Part shown: positions 52,963 through 61,943 of the stretch, in pieces
Position numbering within the stretch: position 1 is the stretch's first letter
Layout of the letters: every line of letters starts with the position of its first letter
Assembly: GCF_003478445.1 (NCBI RefSeq)
Contig: NZ_QUET01000013.1
Coordinates: 1 to 64,000 of the forward strand
Source of the DNA: Roseburia sp. AM59-24XD
GTDB lineage: Bacteria > Bacillota > Clostridia > Lachnospirales > Lachnospiraceae
Reading direction: 5' to 3'
Length of the DNA stretch: 64,000 bases
Notes under the pieces: generated by a model
What the model was told of the DNA's origin: nothing
The model's database searches: none
Seen by the model: only the letters and a program-made list of their open reading frames with translations
Program-made: the position numbers and the translations under genes

Positions 52963-52995
52963 TGTAAAGAACTTGTTGTTTTGATATTGTATAAT

Positions 52996-53041
52996 GCTTT
53001 TTGACTCCGGCATGATAATATGGAAGTCAAAAGCTTTTTGT
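52996..53041. terminator. Second hairpin before murB
   Basis: GCTTTTTGACTCC pairs with GGAAGTCAAAAGC with one mismatch around a 13-nt loop, followed by TTTTTG. It may be a back-up terminator upstream of murB. Confidence 0.6.
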
Positions 53042-53072
53042 TTGCAGTGATCTGGATGGAAGGAATGAAAAT

Positions 53073-53990
53073 ATGATTCAATATGAAAAATTACAGGAGA
53101 TTGCCGGGGCAGAGCATGTTCACAGGGATGAGCCGATGTCATCACATACAACATTCCGTATCGGCGGACCGGCAGACTATTATGTGGAGACCGGAGATGA
53201 GCAGACACTTGCCGGCCTTGTCTGTGCATGCCGGCGGACAGATACTCCGTTTTTTATTCTTGGCAATGGCAGTAATCTTCTGGTGGCAGATGAGGGCTAC
53301 CGTGGTGTTATGATCTCTCTGCGGGGCTTCGATGAAATTTCCTTTGTAGAAGAAAAGACATCGGACGGTAAGACGCTCATGAAAGCCGGAAGTGGCGTAC
53401 TTCTTTCCAAAGCAGCGATGCAGGCGGCCGGAAAGGGGTTGACAGGATTTGAATTTGCAGGTGGGATTCCCGGGACGCTCGGTGGTGCAGTAACGATGAA
53501 TGCAGGTGCCTATGGAGGGGAGATCAAGGACGTGATCGTGTCTGTCCGGGTGATGGATATGGAAGGACAGATCAGAGAACTCTCTGCGCAGGAGTTGGAT
53601 CTTTCATACCGCCATAGCGTGATCCAGGAACAGGAGCTGATCGTGCTGTCTGCCGATTTTGCTTTTAAGGATGGCGATACAGAGCAGATTCAGGAGAAGA
53701 TGCGTGAACTCAATGCACAGCGAAGAGAAAAGCAGCCGTTGGAGTACGGAAGTGCGGGAAGTACATTTAAAAGACCGGAGGGCTATTTTGCCGGAAAGCT
53801 GATCCAGGATGCCGGATTGAAAGGCTACCGTTGCGGTGATGTCATGGTTTCCGAGAAGCACAGCGGCTTTGTGGTGAATGTCGGAAAGGGAACCTGCCAT
53901 GACGCGATGCAGGTGATCGAACATGTGCAGAAAGCCGTCTATGAGCAGTTTGGAGTAGAACTGGAGCTTGAAGTAAAGAGACTTGGATAA
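53073..53990 (+). CDS. murB: UDP-N-acetylenolpyruvoylglucosamine reductase
   Basis: FAD/NADPH enzyme of about 305 residues that makes UDP-MurNAc for peptidoglycan. FAD-binding motifs are FRIGGPADYYVE, ILGNGSNLLVAD and FAGGIPGTLGGAVTMNAGAYG; the catalytic Ser is in YGSAGSTFKRPEG and the Glu in VMVSEKHSGFVVN. The short loop around the active site fits the type II MurB of Firmicutes. GGAAGGAA lies 6-7 nt before ATG 53073. First gene of the conserved group murB-rapZ-whiA-crh. Confidence 0.95.
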   Translation: MIQYEKLQEIAGAEHVHRDEPMSSHTTFRIGGPADYYVETGDEQTLAGLVCACRRTDTPFFILGNGSNLLVADEGYRGVMISLRGFDEISFVEEKTSDGKTLMKAGSGVLLSKAAMQAAGKGLTGFEFAGGIPGTLGGAVTMNAGAYGGEIKDVIVSVRVMDMEGQIRELSAQELDLSYRHSVIQEQELIVLSADFAFKDGDTEQIQEKMRELNAQRREKQPLEYGSAGSTFKRPEGYFAGKLIQDAGLKGYRCGDVMVSEKHSGFVVNVGKGTCHDAMQVIEHVQKAVYEQFGVELELEVKRLG

Positions 53991-54110
53991 TATGATGCAG
54001 GGGTCAAAGGCGGAGAGTAATCCGTGGAATAAGTATAATACGATCAGATTTGTACCGGAACAGGTGTGAGCCGGCGAACCGGATACAGATTGGGAAAGAG
54101 AAGGATAACG

Positions 54111-54980
54111 ATGCGATTTGTGATAGTGACGGGAATGTCCGGTGCCGGTAGAAATTCCGTAATGAAAATGTTAGAGGATATGGGGTACTTTTGTGTGGAC
54201 AATCTTCCGGTTCGTCTGATCCCGCGTATGACGGGAATGATGCTTGAGGAGAACAGTCTGGACAAGGTGGCGATCGGTATTGATATCCGTAATCAGCAGG
54301 GGCTTTCAGAGCTGGATGATACACTGGATGAGATGCTTATAGCAGGGATCCGTTATGAAATCCTGTTTCTGGAAGCAGACAGCTCCGTGTTGATCAAGCG
54401 GTATAAGGAGACGAGACGTAACCATCCGCTGGCACTGCAGGGGCGTGTGGACAAGGCGATCGAGGCGGAGAGAGAAGAGCTTGCGCCGCTCAAGAAGAGA
54501 GCGGATTATATTTTAGATACCAGTCATATGCTGGTGCGCGATCTCAAGCAGGAGATTGATAAGATATTCCTTGGCAAGGAAGAATACGAGAGCTTTTTTG
54601 TGACAATCCTGTCGTTTGGCTTCAAATATGGCATTCCGGAGGATTCCGATCTTGTGTTTGATGTGCGATTCCTGCCGAATCCATATTATATACCGGATCT
54701 TAAGCCACAGACAGGCAATGACCGTCCAGTGTATGATTACGTCATGTCGTCGCCACAGGCGGTTACCTTTGAAAAGCAGCTTTTTGAGATGGTGGAATTT
54801 TTGATCCCAAATTATATTCTCGAGGGCAAGAATCAGCTTGTTATCAGCATTGGCTGTACCGGAGGAAAGCACCGCTCCGTGACGATCGTCAATGCATTGG
54901 CAAAGCACATGAAGCAGCTTCCGTACAGTATTAAGGTGGAGCACCGTGATATCGAGAAGGACAGGAAGCAGGGAAAGTGA
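54111..54980 (+). CDS. rapZ: RapZ/YvcJ-family nucleotide-binding protein
   Basis: About 289 residues. The N-terminal P-loop region (GMSGAGRNSVMKMLEDMGYF) is followed by CVDNLPVRLIPRM and the C-terminal SIGCTGGKHRSVTIVNALA, all conserved in RapZ. In Enterobacteria RapZ adapts sRNA decay to GlcN6P; in Firmicutes YvcJ binds nucleotides and affects competence. The Walker A Lys-Ser/Thr pair expected as GAGKS/T reads GAGRNS here, so nucleotide binding may be altered. AGAAGGAT lies about 4 nt before ATG 54111. whiA follows after 15 bp; yvcK, often between them, is missing. Confidence 0.92.
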   Translation: MRFVIVTGMSGAGRNSVMKMLEDMGYFCVDNLPVRLIPRMTGMMLEENSLDKVAIGIDIRNQQGLSELDDTLDEMLIAGIRYEILFLEADSSVLIKRYKETRRNHPLALQGRVDKAIEAEREELAPLKKRADYILDTSHMLVRDLKQEIDKIFLGKEEYESFFVTILSFGFKYGIPEDSDLVFDVRFLPNPYYIPDLKPQTGNDRPVYDYVMSSPQAVTFEKQLFEMVEFLIPNYILEGKNQLVISIGCTGGKHRSVTIVNALAKHMKQLPYSIKVEHRDIEKDRKQGK

Positions 54981-54995
54981 GAAGGGTTTGCTGAA

Positions 54996-55958
54996 ATGAG
55001 AAAGGATATGTCATTTTCCGGCAAGGTAAAGCAGGAGCTTTTAAAACAGCTTCCGGCAGCAAGACATTGTCAGATTGCTGAGCTTGCAGCGCTGTTTGAT
55101 CTGAATGGAAGGATACGCCGCCGAGATGATGGGGGCGAATATCTGGAAATACGGACAGAAAACTTGACAGTCGCTCGAAAATCTTATATGTTATTAGTTA
55201 GTGTATTTCATAATCCGGTTGATGTTCGTGTCAGAAACCATAATATTCACGGTGAGGTTCGGGAGTATTATATTGATGTCACCGGGCAGCAGGCGATTAT
55301 ATCTATACTGAAAGCATTGAAATTGATGAATGAACAGGGAGTAGTTACAGGGGATTGTCTGGGACAGCAGCATCGTCTCATTCAAAATGCCTGTTGTAAG
55401 CGTGCCTTTTTGAGGGGGGCGTTTCTGTCTGCCGGTTCATTGTCGGATCCGGAGAAAGCATACCATCTTGAGTTTGCAGTTCTCTCGGAGGGGTTTGCTT
55501 CTTTTATTAAGGAGATTCTGGCGTTTTTTGAATTGGAAGCCAAGATCGTCAAACGGAAAAGGTATTTTGTGGTATACATAAAGGAAGGATCACAGATCGT
55601 TGATTTTTTGAATGTCGTGGAGGCACATGTGGCGCTGATGGACTTTGAAAATATACGGATTGTGAAGGAGGTTCGCAACTCTGTGAATCGTCAGGTCAAC
55701 TGCGAGACGGCGAATATTGGGAAAACCGTTGCTGCAGCGGCGAAGCAGATTGAGGATATCAGGTATATAGAATGTAATATGGGGTTACGAAAGCTTGCAA
55801 AGGGATTGCGGGAAACGGCAGAGCTGCGTCTGGAATATCCGGATGCTTCGTTACAGGAGCTGGGAGAGATGCTTCAGCCACCGATCGGGAAATCGGGAGT
55901 CAATCACCGGCTGCGCAAATTGGGAAATATTGCAGATGAATTGAGGGAGCAAAATTAA
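54996..55958 (+). CDS. whiA: DNA-binding protein WhiA
   Basis: 320 residues. An N-terminal LAGLIDADG-like fold without nuclease residues (about 1-210, with FLRGAFLSAGSLSDPEKAYHLEF) precedes a C-terminal helix-turn-helix (about 235-315, LRKLAKGLRETAELRLEYPD and LGEMLQPPIGKSGVNHRLRK). WhiA controls sporulation in Streptomyces and affects division and lipid makeup in Bacillus. AAGGG lies 9 nt before ATG 54996; a second in-frame ATG at 55008 is possible. Co-transcribed with rapZ and the HPr-like gene. Confidence 0.94.
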   Translation: MRKDMSFSGKVKQELLKQLPAARHCQIAELAALFDLNGRIRRRDDGGEYLEIRTENLTVARKSYMLLVSVFHNPVDVRVRNHNIHGEVREYYIDVTGQQAIISILKALKLMNEQGVVTGDCLGQQHRLIQNACCKRAFLRGAFLSAGSLSDPEKAYHLEFAVLSEGFASFIKEILAFFELEAKIVKRKRYFVVYIKEGSQIVDFLNVVEAHVALMDFENIRIVKEVRNSVNRQVNCETANIGKTVAAAAKQIEDIRYIECNMGLRKLAKGLRETAELRLEYPDASLQELGEMLQPPIGKSGVNHRLRKLGNIADELREQN

Positions 55959-55989
55959 TGTTTTTGTTCAAAAAGGAGGAAATGTAACC

Positions 55990-56250
55990 ATGATTACAAA
56001 AAAAATTAAAATTCAGATTCAGAGTGGTCTGGAGGCAAGACCGGTTGCTGTTCTTGTTCAGGTAGCAAGCCAGTATTCCAGCAGCATTTATGTTGAGGTA
56101 GAGGACAAGAAGGTCAATGCCAAGAGTATCATGGGAATGATGACACTCGGACTCGCAGCAGGTGAGGAAGTTGTTGTTTCTGCCAATGGAGATGACGAGC
56201 AGAATGCGATGGACGACATTGTTAAGTATCTGAGCACATCACAGGCATAA
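55990..56250 (+). CDS. Crh-like HPr-family regulator (Glu15, Ser46)
   Basis: 86 residues with the HPr fold. Residue 15, the phospho-accepting His of PTS HPr (GLHARP), is Glu here (SGLEARPVAVLV), so it cannot pass phosphate in sugar uptake. The regulatory Ser46 (AKSIMGMM) is kept, so HPr kinase could still phosphorylate it. That is the Crh pattern: Bacillus Crh has Gln15 and Ser46 and its gene also follows whiA. It may act with CcpA in catabolite control or bind metabolic enzymes. AAAGGAGG lies about 9 nt before ATG 55990. It is co-transcribed with whiA and is 71 bp before dnaE. Confidence 0.88.
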   Translation: MITKKIKIQIQSGLEARPVAVLVQVASQYSSSIYVEVEDKKVNAKSIMGMMTLGLAAGEEVVVSANGDDEQNAMDDIVKYLSTSQA

Positions 56251-56321
56251 TTGTAGAACATAATAAGCGTTTGATCTTGTATCAGACGGCTTTTTGGCTT
56301 TATAAGGAAGGATTTGGGATT

Positions 56322-59300
56322 ATGGGATTTGCACACTTGCATCTGCATACAGAGTATTCTCTGTTAGATGGCTCCTGTAAGATCGGCGAGCTGATGAGCC
56401 GGGCGAAGGAACTTGGCATGGAGAATATCGCCATTACCGACCATGGCAATATGTATGGGGTGATTGATTTCTACCGGGCGGCGAAAAAGGAAGGAATCAA
56501 TCCGGTGATCGGCTGTGAGGTTTATGTGGCACCGGGGTCGCGCTTTGATCGGGAGAATGTCCGGGGGGAGGATCGATATAACCATCTGGTGCTTCTGGCA
56601 GAGAATGATCTTGGGTATGCCAATCTGATGAAGATTGTCTCTATCGGGTTTACGGAGGGGTTTTATTATAAGCCGCGAGTGGATGCGGAGGTGCTCGAGA
56701 AATATCATGAGGGCATCATTGCACTTAGTGCCTGTCTAGCGGGCGTTGTTGCGTCGAATCTGCGTCAGGGCTTTTATGAGGAAGCCAAGAAGGAAGCACT
56801 GCGTCTGTCGGAGATCTTCGGACCGGATCATTTCTATCTTGAGCTTCAGGATCATGGTATTGATGCGCAGAAGATCGTTAATCAGGGGCTTTTGCGCATG
56901 AGTCAGGAGACGGGGTTGGAGCTTGTTGCGACTAACGATGTGCATTATATCCGTGCCGAGGATGCGGAGCCGCATGATATTTTGCTTTGTATCCAGACAC
57001 AGCATAAGGTACAGGACGAGGATCGTATGAGATACGAGGGTGGTCAGTTTTACCTTAAATCCGAGGAGGAGATGAGGGCGCTTTTCCCATATGCGCTGCA
57101 GGCGGTGGAGAATACCGGAAAGATCGCCGGGCGCTGTCATGTAGAGATTGAATTTGGAAAATATAAGCTGCCGAAATTTGATGTGCCGGAGGGATACACA
57201 TCATGGGAGTATTTGAAGCATCTTTGTTATGAAGGAATCAAGCGGCGCTATGAGGATGTGACCCCGGAGATTCAGGAGAGATTGGATTACGAGTTAAATA
57301 CCATTAAGAATATGGGATTTGTGGATTATTTCCTGATCGTGTGGGATTTCATCCACTATTCGCGAGAGCAGGGAATCGTGGTAGGACCGGGACGTGGCTC
57401 TGCTGCCGGAAGTATTGTGGCATACAGTCTGGAGATCACGAATATCGATCCGCTGGCGTTTGATCTCCTGTTTGAGCGTTTCTTAAACCCGGAGCGTGTG
57501 ACCATGCCCGATATCGACGTGGATTTTTGTTATGAGAGACGGCAGGAGGTCATCGATTATGTAACCCGCAAATACGGCAGAGATCATGTGGCGCAGATTG
57601 TCACCTTTGGTACGATGGCGGCAAGAGGAGTGATCCGTGATGTCGGCAGGGTTCTTGATATGCCGTATTCCTATGTGGATACGATCGCCAAGTCTATTCC
57701 GATGGAGAAGGATATTACGATCGCTAAGGCAATTGCAAATATACCGGATCTTCGTCAGCTCTATGAGACGGATGAGCAGACAAAGTATCTGCTCGACATG
57801 GCCCAGAAGCTGGAGGGGCTTCCGAGGCATACCTCGATCCATGCGGCAGGTGTTGTGATCGCACCGGAGCCGGTGGATCATTTTGTACCGTTATCCAAGG
57901 GCTCAGAGGGCAATGTCACAACGCAGTACACGATGACAACGTTGGAGGAGCTTGGTCTTCTGAAAATGGATTTCCTTGGTCTTCGTACGCTGACGGTTGT
58001 GCAGAATGCTGCCGGAATGTGTGGCATGAGCGATGAGGATATGCTGCATCTGGATCTGGAGGATGAGAATGTATGGAAGCTGATCTCGAGCGGACGCACC
58101 GAGGGAATCTTCCAGCTTGAGAGCTCCGGGATGAAGCAGTTCATGAAGGAGCTGCAGCCGGAAAGCATGGCGGAAATTGTCGCCGGTATCTCCCTGTACC
58201 GTCCGGGTCCGATGGACTTTATTCCGCAGTATCTGGAGGGAAGAAGCAACCGGGAGAGCATTCATTATGACTGTCCGCAGCTTGAGCCGATCCTGGCAAC
58301 CACCTACGGCTGCATCGTTTATCAGGAGCAGGTTATGGAGATTGTCCGTAGTCTCGCCGGCTACAGTTATGGACGAAGTGATCTGGTGCGTCGAGCCATG
58401 TCCAAAAAGAAAGCAACGGTCATGGAGGCGGAACGCCAGAACTTTGTGTACGGTAATGAGGAAGAGGGCGTAAAGGGATGTATCGCCAATGGCATTCCGG
58501 AGGAAGTTGCTAATAAGATCTATGATGAAATGATCAGCTTTGCCGCATACGCATTTAATAAATCCCATGCGGCTGCATATGGAATGGTCACTTTCCAGAC
58601 AGCATGGTTGAAATGCTATCATCCGGTAGAGTTTATGGCATCTTTGCTGACCTCCGTTAAGGAAAATACAGGAAAGATTGTCGAGTATGTGATGGAGTGC
58701 CGGCGGATGGAAATTGAGATCCTGCCGCCGGATGTCAATGAAGGCTACAGTTATTTTTCTGTATCCAACGGTAAAATACGCTATGCGCTTTCGGCAATCA
58801 AGGGAATTGGCTCCGGCGTGATCAACAATATTGTGCAGGAGCGTGAGCGTGGTGGTCCGTTCAGCTCCATGCAGGATTTCATGAAGCGTCTGACCAGCAA
58901 GGAGGTCAATAAGAGCAGTCTGGAAAGTTTTATTAAGGCAGGTGCATTTGATGGCATGGAGGGCAACCGGAGACAGAAGCTTCAGGTTTACCAGAGCATG
59001 TTAAGCAGTGTGAATCGTGAGAAAAAGGATTCGATGTCCGGTCAGCTGTCTTTGTTTGATATGGGAGATGAAGATCTGGAGCATGCAAATGAGGTGACGT
59101 ACCCGAATCTTGAGGAGTTTGAAAAGGAAGACCTTCTTGCTTATGAGAAGGAAGTGCTTGGCATCTATATCAGCGGTCATCCGCTTGAGGAATATGTTTC
59201 TCTGATCCGGCAGAATTCCACCTGTACCTCCAGGGATTTCGTACGGCAGAGCGAGGAGGAAACCGGTCAGGAGCCGGAGAGGATCGAACATCAGCAAAAT

Positions 59301-59780
59301 GTTGTGATCGGTGGAATGATCACGGCAAGAACCGTCAAGACGACAAAGACCAATAAGCTGATGGCATATCTGACGCTGGAGGATATGTACGGTGCTGTAG
59401 AGGTTTTGATGTTCCCTGACATTTACAGCAAGAAAAAGGAGCTGTGTCAGGAAGATACCAAGGTGTTTATCAGAGGACGCGCTGACATGGGCGGCGACCG
59501 TGACGGCAAGATCATTGCAAGGGATATCATTCCATTTTCCATGATTCCATGCGAGCTGTGGCTTCGTTTTAAAAATAAAGAAGATTTTGAACAGAAGGAA
59601 CCACAGCTATATGAGAAATTATCTCCATATGACGGAACGGATCAGATCATTGTTTATCTGGAGGAGGAGAGGCAGATGAAGAAGCTTCCGCCGGGACGCA
59701 ATGTCAACGCAAGACAGGTCATCCGCGAAAATGTACTGGAAGATTTTGTGGAAAGTGCATTGAAGGAGAGAAAGTTGTAG
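56322..59780 (+). CDS. dnaE: DNA polymerase III alpha subunit (DnaE1-type)
   Basis: Replicative polymerase of 1152 residues. An N-terminal PHP domain (FAHLHLHTEYSLLDG and ITDHGNMYG), the polymerase palm with catalytic MPDIDVDF, the fingers with PGRGSAAGS, tandem HhH (about 830-870, ALSAIKGIGSGVINNI), and a C-terminal OB domain (GGMITARTVKTTKTNKLMAYLTLED). It has the DnaE1 size and lacks the exonuclease of PolC. In Firmicutes DnaE usually extends primers for PolC, so PolC is probably coded elsewhere. AAGGAAGGA lies 9 nt before ATG 56322; the upstream open frame to 56271 is not needed. Confidence 0.96.
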   Translation: MGFAHLHLHTEYSLLDGSCKIGELMSRAKELGMENIAITDHGNMYGVIDFYRAAKKEGINPVIGCEVYVAPGSRFDRENVRGEDRYNHLVLLAENDLGYANLMKIVSIGFTEGFYYKPRVDAEVLEKYHEGIIALSACLAGVVASNLRQGFYEEAKKEALRLSEIFGPDHFYLELQDHGIDAQKIVNQGLLRMSQETGLELVATNDVHYIRAEDAEPHDILLCIQTQHKVQDEDRMRYEGGQFYLKSEEEMRALFPYALQAVENTGKIAGRCHVEIEFGKYKLPKFDVPEGYTSWEYLKHLCYEGIKRRYEDVTPEIQERLDYELNTIKNMGFVDYFLIVWDFIHYSREQGIVVGPGRGSAAGSIVAYSLEITNIDPLAFDLLFERFLNPERVTMPDIDVDFCYERRQEVIDYVTRKYGRDHVAQIVTFGTMAARGVIRDVGRVLDMPYSYVDTIAKSIPMEKDITIAKAIANIPDLRQLYETDEQTKYLLDMAQKLEGLPRHTSIHAAGVVIAPEPVDHFVPLSKGSEGNVTTQYTMTTLEELGLLKMDFLGLRTLTVVQNAAGMCGMSDEDMLHLDLEDENVWKLISSGRTEGIFQLESSGMKQFMKELQPESMAEIVAGISLYRPGPMDFIPQYLEGRSNRESIHYDCPQLEPILATTYGCIVYQEQVMEIVRSLAGYSYGRSDLVRRAMSKKKATVMEAERQNFVYGNEEEGVKGCIANGIPEEVANKIYDEMISFAAYAFNKSHAAAYGMVTFQTAWLKCYHPVEFMASLLTSVKENTGKIVEYVMECRRMEIEILPPDVNEGYSYFSVSNGKIRYALSAIKGIGSGVINNIVQERERGGPFSSMQDFMKRLTSKEVNKSSLESFIKAGAFDGMEGNRRQKLQVYQSMLSSVNREKKDSMSGQLSLFDMGDEDLEHANEVTYPNLEEFEKEDLLAYEKEVLGIYISGHPLEEYVSLIRQNSTCTSRDFVRQSEEETGQEPERIEHQQNVVIGGMITARTVKTTKTNKLMAYLTLEDMYGAVEVLMFPDIYSKKKELCQEDTKVFIRGRADMGGDRDGKIIARDIIPFSMIPCELWLRFKNKEDFEQKEPQLYEKLSPYDGTDQIIVYLEEERQMKKLPPGRNVNARQVIRENVLEDFVESALKERKL

Positions 59781-59796
59781 GATCATTGGTTTCTGC

Positions 59797-59825
59797 TTGA
59801 AAAAAAAACGAGAATGACGTACAAT
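59797..59825 (+). promoter_or_regulatory. pfkA promoter
   Basis: TTGAAA (59797-59802), a 17-bp spacer and TACAAT (59820-59825), about 110 bp before pfkA. Confidence 0.7.
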
Positions 59826-59935
59826 AGAGGGTACGATGAATAGGTTGGAAATGATTCGTTAAAGATAAAATAAAAGGGAATGCAGATCATATTATTCTGG
59901 AGATGCATTTCCGGTTATGTGAAACGGAGGACAAG

Positions 59936-60913
59936 ATGAGTAGTGCAGTAAAGACGATTGGTGTATTGACAAGTGGTGGGGATGCGCCCGGAATGAATGC
60001 AGCCATTCGCGCAGTTGTGCGTACCGGTATTGCAAACGGCGTAAAGGTAATGGGAATCAAGAGAGGATATGCGGGTCTTCTGGATGAGGAAATCGTGGAG
60101 ATGGATACGCTGTCCGTATCCAATATCATTCAGCTTGGCGGTACGATTCTTTATACCGCACGCTGTAAGGAGTTCCGTGAAAAGGAGTATCAGGAGAAGG
60201 CAGCAGAGATCTGCCGCAAGCACGGGATTGACGGCATCGTTGTAATCGGTGGAGACGGATCCTTTCAGGGAGCCAGCAAGCTTGCTGAGTTAGGCATCAA
60301 CACCGTCGGCGTTCCGGGAACGATCGATCTGGATATCGCATGTACCGAGTATACCATTGGTTTTGATACGGCGATCAACACTGCGATGGAGGCGATGGAC
60401 AAGCTCCGTGATACCTCAGAGTCACATGAACGCTGCAGTATTGTGGAGGTTATGGGACGTACCGCAGGACACATCGCACTGTGGACAGGTATTGCCAGCG
60501 GTGCAGAGTATATTCTGACGACAGAGGAATATGATGGAAATATACAGAAGATTATTGAGAAGATACAGCAGCGCCACAAGATTGGCAAGAAGAATCATGT
60601 AATTGTTAATGCCGAGGGTGTTGGCAATTCCTATGAGATGGCAAAGATCATTGAGGCAGCTACAGGTGTTGAGACACGAGCAACCGTCCTGGGTCATATC
60701 CAGCGTGGCGGTAATCCAACCTGTAAGGATCGTGTATATGCATCTGCAATGGGTGCAAAGGCAGTGGAGCTTCTCTGTGAGGGTAAGACAAACCGTGTCG
60801 TAGGTTATACGAACGGAGAGTTTGTAGATTATGATATTCAGGCAGCACTGGCGATGGAGAAGGGACTGGATCCATATCTGTTCCATATCACCAGAAAGCT
60901 GACCACGTATTAA
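59936..60913 (+). CDS. pfkA: ATP-dependent 6-phosphofructokinase
   Basis: Commits glycolysis by making fructose-1,6-bisphosphate. About 325 residues. The ATP site has LTSGGDAPGMNAAIR and GGDGSFQGA (Gly in the position that selects ATP over PPi), and the catalytic loop is GTIDLDIACTEYTIGFDTA; the usual TIDND reads TIDLD, with both Asp kept. The effector and sugar-phosphate residues in ERCSIVEVMGR are normal. GGAGGACAAG lies before ATG 59936. It stands alone under its own promoter, with the small acidic gene after it. Confidence 0.95.
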   Translation: MSSAVKTIGVLTSGGDAPGMNAAIRAVVRTGIANGVKVMGIKRGYAGLLDEEIVEMDTLSVSNIIQLGGTILYTARCKEFREKEYQEKAAEICRKHGIDGIVVIGGDGSFQGASKLAELGINTVGVPGTIDLDIACTEYTIGFDTAINTAMEAMDKLRDTSESHERCSIVEVMGRTAGHIALWTGIASGAEYILTTEEYDGNIQKIIEKIQQRHKIGKKNHVIVNAEGVGNSYEMAKIIEAATGVETRATVLGHIQRGGNPTCKDRVYASAMGAKAVELLCEGKTNRVVGYTNGEFVDYDIQAALAMEKGLDPYLFHITRKLTTY

Positions 60914-60939
60914 AGTAGAGGAAAGGAAGGTAGCTAGAC

Positions 60940-61188
60940 ATGAAAAAATTACTCAAGGGTGTTATGGGTATCACATCGATTGCCGTGATGGCAGCAGGTG
61001 CATACTATCTGACCAAGAAGCTGATCGGTGAGCCGGACGAAGAGCTGGATGACGAGTATGATGATTTCGACTTTGACGACGAAGACGATGAGCTTGATGA
61101 GGAATCCAGAAAATACGTAACACTGGATTTTGAAGACGACGAGAATGAGGGTGGCGAGGAAGCTCCGGAAGATGAATCCGAGGAGTAA
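60940..61188 (+). CDS. Hypothetical acidic membrane-anchored protein
   Basis: 82 residues. One hydrophobic N-terminal segment (about 8-27, VMGITSIAVMAAGAYYLTKK) could be a membrane anchor; the remaining 55 residues are almost all Asp and Glu with a few Tyr and Phe, so very acidic and probably disordered. No domain is recognised. GGAAAGGAAGG lies before ATG 60940. It is 27 bp after pfkA and may be co-transcribed. Function unknown. Confidence 0.7.
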   Translation: MKKLLKGVMGITSIAVMAAGAYYLTKKLIGEPDEELDDEYDDFDFDDEDDELDEESRKYVTLDFEDDENEGGEEAPEDESEE

Positions 61189-61264
61189 TCCGCGCGATTG
61201 GGTATACTAAAACGTATGTCATAAGCATAGATTACCTACAGGTAGATTGATCTGGAGGTAACCT

Positions 61265-61909
61265 ATGCTTAATTATTTATGGGGATTTATGATACTGGCA
61301 GGGCTGGGGGCAGGGATTGTCACCGGTCAGGTTGAGGCGGTGAGCAATGCATCGATTGACAGTGCCGGTGAGGCGGTAAATATGGCGGTGACAATGCTTG
61401 GAATTATGTCCATGTGGACAGGACTGATCGAGGTCGCAAGGCAGGCGGGACTTCTGGATCGTATGACAAGAGGACTGCGTCCGGTTCTAAGCTTTTTGTT
61501 TCCACGGATTCCCCAAGAACACCGCGTGAATGAGTATCTGACTGCCAATATCCTTGCCAATATTCTGGGACTTGGCTGGGCGGCAACTCCCATGGGCTTA
61601 AAGGCGATGGCAGAGCTTGCCCCGTTAGAAAGACAGAGGCTTGCCGAAAGAAAGCGGCAGGAAACCGGGGAGCAGGCTGATCCTAATAAGATTACATTGA
61701 CAAGAGCCAGTGATGAGATGTGTACATTTCTGGTTTTAAATATTTCCTCGCTGCAGGTGATCCCGGTGAGTGTGATCGCCTACCGGGCGCAGTATGGTGC
61801 GGTTAATCCCGCAGCCATTGTGGTACCGGGACTGATCGCTACGACAGTCAGCACAGCGGCTGCTGTGGTCTTTTGCAGAATCATGAGCCGGCGGGGAGAG
61901 AGTTCTTAA
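61265..61909 (+). CDS. spmA: Spore maturation protein A
   Basis: 214 residues of the nucleoside-recognition (Gate) family. Several hydrophobic segments are visible (about 4-25, 40-60, 95-118, 155-205) with the motif LTANILANILGLGWAATPMGLKAM typical of SpmA. With SpmB it helps dehydrate the spore core. Here spmB is not next to it; a cell-surface protein follows. GGAGGTAACC lies just before ATG 61265 and part of it can pair with an upstream TTACCT. Its presence suggests the organism can form spores or descends from spore-formers. Confidence 0.88.
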   Translation: MLNYLWGFMILAGLGAGIVTGQVEAVSNASIDSAGEAVNMAVTMLGIMSMWTGLIEVARQAGLLDRMTRGLRPVLSFLFPRIPQEHRVNEYLTANILANILGLGWAATPMGLKAMAELAPLERQRLAERKRQETGEQADPNKITLTRASDEMCTFLVLNISSLQVIPVSVIAYRAQYGAVNPAAIVVPGLIATTVSTAAAVVFCRIMSRRGESS

Positions 61910-61943
61910 GAGTTAGACACAATAAGAGAAAGGATGACAGATT

